Shown: positions 43,460 through 54,378 of the stretch, piece after piece | How positions within the stretch are numbered: position 1 is the first letter of the stretch | How the letters are laid out: every line of letters begins with the position of its first letter | Assembly: GCA_963573305.1 (NCBI GenBank) | Contig: OY754337.1 | Coordinates: 84,457,094-84,521,093 of the forward strand | Reading direction: 5' to 3' | Source of the DNA: Pyrrhosoma nymphula | Lineage: Eukaryota > Arthropoda > Insecta > Odonata > Coenagrionidae | DNA: 64,000 nt | Program-made: the position numbers and the translations under genes | Notes under the pieces: model-generated | What the model saw: the letters and a program-made list of their open reading frames with translations, nothing else | Told to the model about the DNA's origin: nothing | Database searches by the model: none

Positions 43460-43572
43460 AGTGAACTCCACTAATAATTAATTTTCGCGTATACTAAGCA
43501 GTATTTTCACTTGAATATGACACCAAGTGTTGAAACCCGGGTCGTGATAATAAATAATTAGTGGAGTTAACT
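43460..43572. mobile_element. Second small hairpin around a Penelope-type end
   Basis: AACTCCACTAATAATTAATT (from 43464) pairs with AATAATTAGTGGAGTTAAC near 43551-43569. Between them lies TGACACCAAGTGTTGAAACC, then CGGGTCG, a Penelope-type end in plus orientation. Directly adjoins the larger hairpin. Confidence 0.75.
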
Positions 43573-43954
43573 AAGTTATTTTAATTCTTCCGCATATTTA
43601 TATCGTATTTGATTAGTCTTCATGACAGAAACTCAAACAAACGATTCTCATGTATATTATTCAAACGGAGGCATTGATAATTACCTTTAAAAATGCAAAT
43701 AACAAATTAAAAAGACACATGGTCTAAAACGGTGCCTCAGTTGTTTTACGCCTCCGAAAGATATCGCTTCTCTGCTCTACGAGTATTTCAACAGTAAGGA
43801 ACCAATCATGCCAGCACACTGTCTTCCATAAAGGGAATCCAAACGATTATATTTGATAAATTACAAAAAAACCATCAGAAATTTACATGGAGGCAAACCT
43901 CGCAGCGATACCGTGCTGTGACGTCATCCCCCCGGGTTCCCGAGGAAGGAATGC
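43573..43954. other. Unassigned sequence
   Basis: Nothing recognised. Confidence 0.3.
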
Positions 43955-44527
43955 TTCAAGGTACTTTGAACGAGATATCACTTCACCTAGATTTTCTGAA
44001 TTTGACATCTAATTAAAGAAAAAATTCAAATCATTCCAGTGATATCAAAATATTTACCCCTTACCGAGTTACTTTTCGAGCAATTTATATAATAATATAA
44101 GCTGTTTTACATGGGATAGATGTCGGCTGTACGCTCCAGAGGGAGAATATTGATAAAAATTTGGAATTTCTAACTCCTAGATTTCGTCAAAAAACTAACG
44201 GTGGATATTTTGAATGTTTTATCGACTATTTATATAATGTAATAGATTAATTCCCGCAGTAGTTTTTACAGAATCGCAAAACACCTTCTGTTTTTAAAGG
44301 GCCCTACGGTGTGAAAAAAAAGAGTCAATTTAGAGACTTATGTAGATACTTATATTTATTTTATTACAGAGAAATTTTGGCACTTATAGGTAGATATATT
44401 TTTGCGCCATTAATATTACAGCATTTAATTATTCTACTTATACTTCTTACAGACGCTGAAATTAAAAAATAAAATTCGAATTAGGTCTCCATTATGACTA
44501 GGGAAATATCTCGCTGAAACTACCTTA
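43955..44527 (-). mobile_element. TTAA family B element, near full length
   Basis: Left end TTCAAGGTACTTTGAACGAG, then ATATCACTTCACCTAG; right end TATCTCGCTGAAACTACCTT, then AA. About 570 bp. The right TTAA is intact (44524-44527) and the left has an extra base. Confidence 0.88.
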
Positions 44528-44690
44528 ACGCCGCCAAGCAATTGTTATTTTTAAGAAAAATATTTTCTTAGAGGAACGTTGGTTGTTGGCAAAATTCGTG
44601 CCCAAAACATTTTTGAATATGTACTTAACAAAGGAATAGTTTTTCAAAATCATTCATGTTCTCGATTCAGACCCGAATTCAGATTCATTC
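44528..44690. other. Unassigned sequence
   Basis: Nothing recognised. Confidence 0.3.
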
Positions 44691-45560
44691 TGGGTGTTTC
44701 AATTTGTTTTTCGTCCCTTCCTATTTAGGAAGTTTTCGCGAGTTGAGCAGCTTTCATCTGGAACGAGAGACGTTCAAAATTCTCGCATCCCACTAAACTG
44801 CCCCCCCTGGCCGGTCGGAATTTCGCGTGAGAGGCGCTCCCATTTCCCGGTCCCCGATTCACGCGACCCACTCGTCGTAAATATATATATCGTACATTCG
44901 CGAGCAGCCAAGTCTCGCGTGTCCCTGGCGGGACTTTGACCCAGTTCCCTCCCCATCCACGGGTTACTCCCCGAGGGGGGACGCCAAACTAGTTGACACA
45001 ACACAGGAAAGCACACGGACACAAATCAAAGTGCAGTCAAATCCGAGCGAGCTAGCGCGAGGTAGTTTCCCGCGCTCCCAACATGGCCCCGACGCGTGCG
45101 CTGAACGAAGTTCATTTGTCTCTCTCCGTCATTTTTTTCTTCGTCCAAACGATGCGCACTTCATTCTCCGTTTTTTTTTGTATTTCCGTCACCGCGTCGT
45201 TTGCAGATGCGTACTAGATGTTTATTTTTATACCTCCCCAAGTCGAGTGGGAGTTGAAGAGGGGAAGAAAAAGATTTATTTTAATTTTTATCCCTCGTGG
45301 ATGGGAGTGACGTTCTTCCTCTGAACTCCAACCACCGCCACCTCGATTCCACTCCAACTCATCTTCCTTTCCAACTCGCCTCTCATCGGCCCAGGAATCC
45401 TTTTACGTGCGTAGGTTCGTCGTCAACGCAGACCTGTATCTGTCATGCAGTCCCCTGATTGTCTGCGTGTCTTCGTACGTTCGTCTCTTTTTTCCAGTCC
45501 TTTTCTATCTCTCTCCCTGATCTAGTCGAATGAAACCGGTGCGACCAGTTGTCTGCGTCT
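44691..45560 (+). promoter_or_regulatory. CpG-rich island, possible promoter or 5' exon of an outside gene
   Basis: The longest CpG-rich, repeat-free stretch in the window (GCGCGAGGTAGTTTCCCGCG and similar). A TATA-like AAATATATATATCG at 44878 lies upstream of a transcribed-looking leader with several short ORFs (44694-44939, 45031-45324) that show no domains. In arthropods with methylated genomes, retained CpG often marks promoters. No start codon or splice site can be fixed, so the strand is a guess. Confidence 0.25.
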
Positions 45561-45754
45561 CCCTAGAAGCCTAGATTTTCAAATTAGCCGTGATTCTTCC
45601 GATGCATAATTCTGATCACGTCCTTGGTCTTAACCTCCGATGTGCAAGAAGACAGTTCAGTCGCATTTCCGATCCGATCTGTAATGAATTAGAAGTGGCT
45701 GGTAATGAAAGTACGTATCTTCTTGCAGATTGTTCATTAAATGAATATCTTATG
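45561..45754. other. Unassigned sequence
   Basis: Nothing recognised. Confidence 0.3.
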
Positions 45755-45756
45755 CC

Positions 45757-45950
45757 CTAAATAATGAAAAAGAAAACTTTGTCTTATTCCTCCAATTTAT
45801 TTTACGGTACTACTAGTTTCGACGCAGCGGCGTCATCTTAAGGTACAAATACTCTTGTACCTAAAGATGACGCCGCTGCGTCGTAACTAGAGTAGTACCG
45901 TAAAAACATTTGGTGGAATAAAACAAAGTTTTCTTTTTCATTATTTAAAA
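45757..45950. mobile_element. Hairpin around a Penelope-type end
   Basis: Left arm: ATAATGAAAAAGAAAACTTT, GTCTTATTCC, TTTACGGTACTACTAGTTTC, GACGCAGCGGCGTCATCTTA, AGGTAC. The right arm is its inverse, ending TTTTCTTTTTCATTATTT. The loop is only about 10 bases. The core (GATGACGCCGCTGCGTCG, then AAACT) matches the Penelope-type GATGATG-stem-GAAAC pattern. Arms are about 90 bp. Confidence 0.82.
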
Positions 45951-46870
45951 TGACCTTCCACAAAGTTGAGCCTGATACCATTGAAATAATCTTATGCCCT
46001 CTTCATCTGCGTTTAAATACGGTATACAATCCTTTTTTTATCACATTCTGATATTATTTTTCTCACGCGGAAATTTAAAAATGTGAGTGCAAGCATTACT
46101 GTTCGATAATTATACTGTGGAAGTAGATTATTATTTTATGGGTATTTAGTGAGCCATTTGAGCCACTAAAATGGTAGGTCTACGAATATTTATCCGCCTC
46201 GATTTCATTTTCCCTGTCTCTTCTCTTTCCCTACATCTTTCAAGCCAGAAGGACGTACCGCGGCTGTGGTACCTCGACTTAGAAACGTAGTTCGTTGTTG
46301 TCGTCCGAGGTTATCATCCAGAAAAGTTCCTATCACGAAACCCCTAGTTTTTTGCATTCAACTAATGGGAAATCAATCCGTTTCCAGATTCATAAATATT
46401 TGAAAAATCAAAATTACATTTGTGGTGCTGGATGTGTGCACCTATGAGCAAATTTAAACGCATTGTTGCTCCTATTAAGTAGTTGATGATAGGCTGAATT
46501 AGAAAAGTATTAAAGTTCGTATCTGGAAAATAAGGTTGTATCTAGAGGGAAAACGTAGTATAAAAACAGGTCGCATCAGGAAAGTCGTGTGTTCGTAACC
46601 ACTGTACTCTCCATCTGCGAATTTCTTCAACATCCTTTTTCCGCGATCGATCTGATTTCGTCGGGTTAATGCGCTGCTTTGATCTCGTATTTTACAAACA
46701 CTGTTTCAGATGAGGCTTCCATCATGTCTGATGGTCATACAACCAGAAAAAAACGATTCTTTCAAAACATCGCTGCGTAAGCCTCAAAGAGAAAATCCAT
46801 TGACCCCTCGATGTCAACCTTGCAGCTGTTTATTTTTTTTTAATTCCATTTTTTTCAGCTTCCTCCCCCG
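45951..46870. other. Unassigned sequence left of the minisatellite
   Basis: No supported gene. The ORF that starts at 46710 runs into the minisatellite and is probably not coding. Confidence 0.3.
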
Positions 46871-47815
46871 TCAAACTTACTTCTATTACATCAAACTTAC
46901 GTCAAACTTACTTCTTTTACATCAAACTTACGTCAAACTTACTTCTTTTACATCAAACTTACGTCAAACTTACTTCTTTTACATCAAACTTACGTCAAAC
47001 TTACTTCTTTCACATCAAACTTACGTCAAACTTACTTCTTTTACATCAAACTTATGTCAAACTTACTTCTTTTACATCAAACTTACGTCAAACTTACTTC
47101 TTTCACATCAAACTTACGTCAAACTTACTTCTTTTACATCAAACTTACGTCAAACTTACTTCTTTTACATCAAACTTACGTCAAACTTACTTCTTTTACA
47201 TCAAACTTACGTCAAACTTACTTCTTTTACATCAAACTTATGTCAAACTTACTTCTTTTACATCAAACTTACGTCAAACTTACTTCTTTTACATCAAACT
47301 TACGTCAAACTTACTTCTTTCACATCAAACTTACGTCAAACTTACTTCTTTTACATCAAACTTATGTCAAACTTACTTCTTTTACATCAAACTTACGTCA
47401 AACTTACTTCTTTTACATCAAACTTACGTCAAACTTACTTCTTTCACATCAAACTTATGTCAAACTTACTTCTTTTACATCAAACTTACGTCAAACTTAC
47501 TTCTTTTACATCAAACTTACGTCAAACTTACTTCTTTCACATCAAACTTACGTCAAACTTACTTCTTTTACATCAAACTTATGTCAAACTTACTTCTTTT
47601 ACATCAAACTTACGTCAAACTTACTTCTTTCACATCAAACTTTCGTCAAACTTACTTCTTTTACATCAAACTTACGTCAAACTTACTTCTTTCACATCAA
47701 ACTTACGTCAAACTTACTTCTTTTACATCAAACTTACGTCAAACATACTTCTTTTACATCAAACTTACGTCAAACTTACTTCTTTTACATCAAACTTACG
47801 TCAAACTTACTTCGT
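46871..47815 (+). repeat. 31-bp minisatellite, about 30 copies
   Basis: The unit is ACTTCTTTTACATCAAACTT, then ACGTCAAACTT (31 bp), itself carrying two CAAACTTACxTC sub-units. Copies are almost identical; variants are TTTCAC for TTTTAC and TATGTC for TACGTC. The TTTCAC variants lie at about 47011, 47104, 47321, 47445, 47538, 47631 and 47693, spacings of 93, 217, 124, 93, 93 and 62 bases, all multiples of 31, so multi-unit blocks were duplicated. Because 31 is not a multiple of three and the unit has no stop, all three forward frames are open, giving ORFs of up to 413 codons. Confidence 0.95.
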
Positions 47816-48180
47816 TTGTCTTCCTTTTATTCCATTTTTATTCTTCTTCTTCTTCACATCTGCATTTTTAAAGGCTCATTCCTCAACGTCATTAGCACAC
47901 TGCGCCGGACACAGTGCCGAATACTTAAGTAATCCCTTCTGTACGTATTGACCTGTGGTCTATGACATAAGAACTTTTTTCATTGTGGACTTCGGCGGAA
48001 TTTTTATCCATGCTATTATGAAAAAGATGTAGCCTGGATTTGTGATTGTATTTACAGTGCATATAGTAAATAGAAACAGAAAAAATATTAAATTTTATGT
48101 AGCATGAGCTATCATGTCATATTTACGAAAACTGACTCATTTTCACTTCCTTTTGAATTTTTTCAGCTGTACTTTTTCAA
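47816..48180. other. Unassigned sequence
   Basis: Pyrimidine-rich just after the array (TTCTTCTTCTTCTTCAC), then nothing recognised. Confidence 0.35.
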
Positions 48181-48782
48181 GGGTTAATTGGGTTTAGTGG
48201 TAGAGACATCAGATGCAGAATTGCGCTAGCTAAAGAACCATTTTCGAAGAGAAGGGAATTGATGAGGGGGGATCTGAGAAGTGACGTAAAGAAAAGGCTA
48301 ATGAAAACTTTAATGTGGAGCGTGGCGATGTATGGGTCGGAAATTTGGTCATTGCGAAGGGAGAATGTGCGTAGTCTTGAGGTGTTTGAGATGTGGGTTT
48401 GGAGAAGGATGGAGAGGGTGAGCTGGGTGGCTAGGAAGACGAACGAGGAGGTTTTGGATATGGTTGGAGAGGAGAGGAAGCTTATGGCAGAGGTGCGGAG
48501 GAGGCAGAAGAGATGGATGGAGAAGGTTTTAAGGGGAGAGGGCATGTTGAAGAGGGTGATAGAGGGGAGAACACTTGGGAAGCGTGGAAGAGGAAGGATC
48601 AAGAAGATAGGAATTTTAGACGAAATATGAGAAGGTAGAAGATATGAGGTATTTAAGAGGGAGCTAATGGCAGGACATCCTTAGGAGGGAAAGCGAGACA
48701 ATGTCTATGAAATTGGAATGCAGAATGGGAACTGTCCAAGAACCTACCTATCAGGTGGTAGAATTCTTTAATGAATGAAGTT
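48181..48782 (+). mobile_element. RTE/BovB-like LINE, 5'-truncated copy with 3' end
   Basis: Contains the coding tail (48184-48630) and about 150 bp of 3' UTR ending ACTGTCCAAGAACCTACCTA, then CAGGTGGTAGAATTC and TTTAATGAATGAA. The final AATGAATGAA looks like the short tandem tail used in place of poly(A). The same 3' end is seen at 16.93 and 59.82 kb. The clade is inferred from the coding tail alone. Confidence 0.82.
48184..48630 (+). pseudogene. LINE reverse-transcriptase C-terminal region, frame intact
   Basis: Open without interruption for about 148 codons: RDIRCRIALAKEPFSKRREL, SDVKKRLMKTLMWSVAMYG, SEIWSLRRENVRSLEVFEM, WVWRRMERVSWVARKTNEE, VLDMVGEERKLMAEVRRRQ, KRWMEKVLRGEGMLKRVIEG, then RTLGKRGRGRIKKIGILDEI and TGA. 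This is the conserved thumb/C-terminal region of RTE/BovB-type proteins. The ATG at 48259 is internal. Endonuclease and catalytic palm are missing, so it is not functional, but the clean frame argues for a young insertion. The antisense ORF over the same bases is a shadow. Confidence 0.85.
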
Positions 48783-51700
48783 AAATAGGTAAAATGTCGC
48801 TGGCATTAAAAGCTAAAAACATTTTAAAAATAGACTTCGCCTGTGATTGTTTATGAAAATTTCAGAAGGATGCGAAAACTCATCAGTGTCTTAAATATAT
48901 CTGATTAATCAGTTAGCAATGGGTGATATAAAAAAGTCCTTAATGATTATATTTTGCGGAATTAAATTACTTTCAGACTCAGATTTTAGTGGTGTTTTGA
49001 ACTTAAGCTGCTAATACCTCTGCCTTGTAAGTATCTATGAACTTATTACTCTTTTATTTGATATATGCCAATTTAATTTTTCTCTGATAGGGATTCCGTA
49101 TCCCAACAAAGATTTTCAAATGCGTACGTTGCACAGATGAGTTTAAAGAAGCCATAACTACGCTGTTGACGAGGATCCACAGTAGTTGCATTACAGGGTC
49201 TTCACATGCGGGAACCACTGACGTATCTCCTTTCGTCTCCTTCCGCCGGAAGTTTGGGGCGTTGGTTTGCTAATTGATGCACGCCCCGTCACCGTTTGCG
49301 TTCATTGTTGGAGTGTGGGTTGAATGAATCGTTCGCCGTCCTACCCCTTGTGCAAACCCCATCCCTCATCTTCTCCCATCTGTAATGTGCGTGGTTTTCT
49401 TCTTGGAGGCCGTTCTAGCACCATACCCTTGTCTTGTCACATCGACCGACAGCATTCATGGGATGCAGGAGCTGGTTAACCCCCATGGAGATAGATTTCC
49501 CCGTACTAACATCATTGTAACGTACATGGAAGTTCTTTTCAATTGATATGGCTTGAAAATAGCAATTAACGAAGGTGATGGAACTATAGCGCTTCCCAAC
49601 ACACGCCGCGTCACAGTATTCCCCGTTGCCGGATCCAGACTGGGCCACACGATCGAAAAATCGATTTTATTTTCGACGTCGCACACGATCGCAGATGATT
49701 TATTTGAATTCACTCTCTGAAAGCTTCGCTATTGCCTTGATGTGAGTACCTCAGTGTCCGTCGATTAACACTTTATTTATTTTACTGCATAAAAGCGGAA
49801 AATTGACGAAAAACAGTGTCCGCCATTTTGTCAGGTATCGATGACAGATATTACAATATTGCCATGACACAAGTAAAACTCAATGAAAAAGAACTATTAT
49901 GTCAAATTATTTCCTTTATTTTACCACAGATTTACTACAAAAGGTTTAACACTAATTTGAATTCGGTGAGTTTCGGAAAAAAATTAAGGCGGGCGATTTT
50001 TGCGAAATTTGTCCAACTTCGAGCCCAATCGTATTGTTAACGCGTACGAATTATAACAAATGGTATACAAGATCATGTGCACCAATCTATGAAAAATAAC
50101 TGTGCTAAGTTTCAACTTCCTGACTGAAAAAAAAACAATTTTTTGGCCACCTTGTTTCTATTTCAGCCCTCTGTGCGACGCGTCAAAAGTTTACGTTTCT
50201 GCAGGGTTTTCCTGGATCATCATGTTTTATTCCTCGGAAAATCCCTCTCCGCACGCGGTGTCTGTTGTCTATCGAAAACGTATGGTGAAATTACGCACGG
50301 GTTGCATGCCTCATGCGATGCGGAAAGGTGTTTGTGTACACACACGGGTAATCCGACGAATCCGAAGCTAATTTATGCCGAGCGCACCTGAGCCATGTAT
50401 GCTCGGCGTGCATGTCTCGGCGCTACTGGAAAATGTCTTCGCTTATCCAGGTATTCACAGAAGGTGGGCCCTCTCTACAAGGAAGAGTCAGTCCAAAAAT
50501 AACCTCGTACCTTCATTGTGATCTATATCCTCGCTCTAATTGAACTACATCCAGAGTAGACTTTTTATCTATGTTTTAATAACATAGCACCATTACGAAC
50601 ACTTCACCCCGCTTGTGATGTCCGGCGTTATTTTATTCCCTGCATGAAATAGAATCTCGTAGCATTCGTAAATTAATAATATTAGTAATATAAACCAGTG
50701 GCTGTCTCTTTACCAGTGTACTACCAGTTTGCGTGTTCATTTAAGTAGCACTCTCCCAGTTTCTGGTTTGACTGCGCACTGTTCTCCTGACATGACTCCT
50801 CCTAAGTACTTGGGCCAATGAAAAATGTTTAAGGAAAGAGGATTTGTTACCAGAATGGGATAAAATGAGCTATAACTCGAGAAGAATGAAGGGCTGCAGT
50901 AAACCAAGTCTTGGATTGATTTTATATATCTATTCATTATACTTTCTATCATTTGCCATTGCAAAAAATGTTTTTCTTTTGATGAAAAGAAAGAAGACCT
51001 TAATTTCATCTGCTCTTCACACTTTTAAGTACTTCGCAGTAAAAACTTATGAGTTAATTTTGCCTGCTGCTTTTTCATTGTATTCATGACCGAGGGCCTC
51101 AGTGGTTGAATTTGGACTTGGAATTCTCAGTTCAGCTCAATAGTGTACCTCATATAATCAGTCGAAATGGAGTGTGTGACTTCCTTACATTAAATTATTG
51201 AAATGCAGATAATGTATCCGTCAAATTGAATGGCTCTAAACTGGGATTAAATCGATTAATTAATGAGGAGAGGTAAATGATCTGGGAGACGTCGCATAGA
51301 TTTTCCTTCACTTGCTTTCTCGTGCCCTCGAAAGATTTTTTTCTTGTTTGAGCGAATCCCCCTCAGGGAAAGTTGCCCTTAGGTTGACGCCTCCAATGCA
51401 AGTTAGCGTCGCATTTCCGGCTTATTAGGGCCATGCTCTGTTTGCACGGCCGCGGCTGCGGCGGTCCGTGTTAGAAAGTTTCCGCCTCTCAATTTCAGCT
51501 TCGGCTCTTTCCTCTCTGTCGTGAAACTTTTAAAAGCGAATCCCTTTTGGTCAGTGTTCCCTGACTTCGCCTCCGACTTTTAAGTAAGTTATCCGTCGGA
51601 ACGAAGTGCTTCAAGGGGTTAATTTGTAACTCCTAAATTTTATTGACTGTTTTTTTGGAAAGACGGGAGAACCGTCACCTCACTAAATGATTTATTCAGG

Positions 51701-52400
51701 AATAGTTTTGCGACCATAATCGACGATAAAATTCTTAATGGGACCCATCGCTATAGATATGTGCTAGACGTTAAACAAAAAAAGCGAGTCAGATGGCGTG
51801 AAACGCAGTTTGATTATGATTGAATTAAAGATATCAAAAGAGGTTTAGTGAAAAGTTGAGTAGTTGTTTTTGATAAGTAATGAATTAACTTTCTAAGATA
51901 CAGGTTCTACATTAATAGCAATGGCTTTTGTAGCGTAATAAAGGCAGACATTCGGAATAATACATCACAACACTATATCTCAATATTTTTTTCTCTTGTC
52001 AAAATCTTAATAAGACGCAAGTCGTTATTATATTAAACAATTAATCTAAGGAAGCATCCAACACAGCAAAAATAATGTACGTTCCGTACTCTTATTCCTG
52101 CCTAATGTTCTTTCGTTTCCAGAAAACAAGAATTTTGTCTGATTTTCTTTATACGATATCTGGATGCAGAATTTTTGGCTTGAATCAGGTGCTGGAGACA
52201 TACCTGAACTTGGAATTGCTTGGATTATTGCACCACATCAGAATAAGGGATATTTTTCGTGCAGTCATTCATTAGTTAGTGTTAAATCTACTTCAGTTGA
52301 GTACACAAATATTTATGAAGTGTTTTTGTTCGAGATCGTATTTAGTGTGTCTTTTGTTTTCCTTTGTTCATGTAGACCAAAGTGAAATGCATCTTTATTG
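48783..52400. other. About 3.6 kb without recognised features
   Basis: Several ORFs of 60-90 codons (for example 49415-49648 minus, 49816-50040 plus, 50102-50371 plus) show no domains. 49200-49700 and 51360-51600 are CpG-richer. No repeat shared with other parts of the window was seen, so this is the longest candidate for unique sequence. Confidence 0.3.
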
Positions 52401-52424
52401 ATCCCGAGTTATCTTTGCATTCAT

Positions 52425-52520
52425 GGTAAAGTGAAAAACTCGGTATTTTTCTACAATATTTCTATTCATAGGACCCGTTTCGCCAATTTACAGCATCGTC
52501 ACTTACAGAAAATTTGATTT
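52425..52520 (-). mobile_element. Penelope-type 3' terminus, minus orientation
   Basis: TTCTACAATATTTCTATTCA, TAGGACCCGTTTCGCCAATT, TACAGCATCGTCACTTAC. Reversed: GTGACGATGCTG, a spacer, GGCGAAACGGGTCC, the same pattern as the other ends. Confidence 0.55.
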
Positions 52521-52609
52521 GTTTTCGTTAATTGTTGTAGTAGTTGCGTGCGAGGAGGAGATATAACCTTGGATATAACATTAGGAAAGTACAAAGTTTT
52601 TTACTTTAT

Positions 52610-53050
52610 AATGAATCCTACTAATACTATAAATGTGAAAGTTTGTATGTTTGTTACTCAATGACGCAAAAACTACTGGACCGATTGAGCTGACATTTGC
52701 CATGTAGATAGAAAATATACCTGTGGGTAATATAGGCTGTATTAAAAATCCCTAAGCCCTCTGGTCGTCCATGCTAATCATTGGGTTCGGTGCAGTGGGT
52801 TTATTTTTTGCTTTTTAAAAGTACTTTCACTCAAGATAGAGGGATGAAATTTTTTTTATCGGATGGATGAATAAATGAAAATTCTAATTCTTTCAATTGA
52901 TTTTCTATTACGATTCGTATTCGTGTGAAAGTCATGTTTTTAGTTGAAAAATCTCACATTTTCTCTTAAATCAACAATGTCATATTTCCTAGGCAACCAA
53001 ATATATTATCTTCGAAAGATATTTACGCCACTATCATGTAAATAACATGT
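52610..53050 (+). mobile_element. Helitron-like nonautonomous repeat
   Basis: ATCCTACTAATACTATAAAT, GTGAAAGTTTGTATGTTTGT, TACTCAATGACGCAAAAACT, ACTGGACCGATTGAGCTGAC. This opening is common in Helitron-type nonautonomous repeats of arthropods (recalled). The continuation CTTTTTAAAAGTACTTTCAC, then TCAAGATAGAGGG matches 41.25 kb. No replicase or helicase coding sequence; the CTRR end was not identified. Confidence 0.52.
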
Positions 53051-54040
53051 TTTCCTGCAGGCCCATGGTATCACGTTGAAAGTATATCTGTATCAGAAGG
53101 GCCCCATAATGGTTTGCTTAGTTGGGCAATCGATAAATTCAATGCATGTTTACATGCTTATCTCATGCATGCTGTATCGGTGAATGCAGTTTCTAAAACG
53201 CTGCGTTAAGATTTTTTAATAAACATAAGTTGTATTAGATTTGATTCGATCAAATACTACAAGAAAAATTATTCACAAACTCTTTCTATTGCTATTTTGT
53301 TCTTTGCTTTGTTAATCGGATTTTGATATTTGCCTTGCGATTAGGAATTGTTGTTAGACATCGTTTTTCCATTTTACCCAACTTTGAAATTCGGACTTTG
53401 TTGTTTGTTTTTTTATTTCTTTGTGTACGTTAACAAATTATGATTTACTTTTCTTTTGTTGTTTTTAATTTAATACAAACTTTTAAATTCGGATTTTGTT
53501 ATTTCTTTTGTGATTTCTTTGTGTTCGTTAGCAACTTCGGAATTTGCTCAATATATAGGATCCCAGAGAGCTGCTGAGATTGAGGTTGAAGGAGAAGCTC
53601 GGTGATGGGCTGTTGCTGAATGTAGTTATATGTGGCATGTTCAAGGGTGGGAAGTCCCAAGAATCTTTAAATTTTAACTGAAGATGGAAAAACCAAAAAA
53701 ATTGTGTATGCAGAGGAACTTCTATGATTAGCACCTGCTAAATGCAATTATGTATATTTTTTTGATCTTCTTTTGGCCCAGAAATTATTACTGCACAGAA
53801 CTTCTCTATTATTTCCCACTTTTATCCCTCCCTTTGAGAATCAACGGGCGTTGCTGCTAGTACAAACATAAAAAACGTCTTGAGTAGAGAACCATGCCAC
53901 TGACAAGTGTATCCGAGTATACCTTTTGTCGCCAATATGTCTCGTCCCTTTCAATACCTATGTAATTTCTTAGGACAGCGACAATTTTTCAATAGGTACC
54001 CAAATTTTAAACAGTTGATGCATTCATCCGAGAATTTTTC
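53051..54040. other. Unassigned AT-rich sequence
   Basis: Nothing recognised. The forms TTTAAATTCGGATTTTGTTA and TTGAAATTCGGACTTTGTTG (53386, 53481) are short repeats of each other. Confidence 0.3.
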
Positions 54041-54044
54041 ATGC

Positions 54045-54378
54045 TTTGAAAGGAAGACAAATGAGGAAGTGCTTGACATGGTGGACGAGGAGAGGAAACT
54101 TATAGATGAGATTAGGGGAAGACAGGGTAGGTGGCTGGAAGGGGTAATGAGGGGCGATGGTTTGCTGAAGGCCGTGATAGAGGGTAGGATGTTGGGTAAG
54201 CGGGGAAGGAAAAGAATCGGTTTTATGGAAGGGATGAAGAAAGGTAGGACTTATGCTGAGATGAAGAAAGAAATACTAGAGGTAGAAAGGGCACGGCACG
54301 TGTAAGAGTTCGTTGGATATTCTCTGATTTTCATCACAACCTACCTCTAACCGGTAGATTACTGTAATGAATGAATTA
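54045..54378 (+). mobile_element. RTE/BovB-like LINE, 5'-truncated copy with 3' end
   Basis: Begins abruptly inside the coding region at GAAAGGAAGACAAATGAGGA and ends after the 3' UTR with CTAACCGGTAGATTACTGTA, then ATGAATGAA. A stable near-duplicate of its last 150 bp lies at 4345-4500. Subfamily distinct from the 48.2 kb copy in the 3' UTR. Confidence 0.85.
54048..54305 (+). pseudogene. LINE C-terminal coding fragment
   Basis: Reads ERKTNEEVLDMVDEERKLID, EIRGRQGRWLEGVMRGDGLL, KAVIEGRMLGKRGRKRIGF, MEGMKKGRTYAEMKKEILE, VERARHV and stop. The frame is unbroken to the stop. Residues before ERKTN in the same frame come from flanking DNA and are not part of the LINE protein. Confidence 0.83.

Noticed and set aside
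46871..47815. CRISPR-like array
   Set aside because: The repeats are head-to-tail with no unique spacers, and the genome is clearly eukaryotic.
46710..47951. 413-codon ORF, the longest in the window
   Set aside because: It is produced by the 31-bp minisatellite, which is stop-free in every forward frame. The translation is a mere cycle of the same 31 residues, and parallel ORFs exist in the other frames.
48177..48602. 141-codon minus-strand ORF
   Set aside because: It is antisense to the LINE C-terminal coding region; the plus strand carries the recognisable protein.
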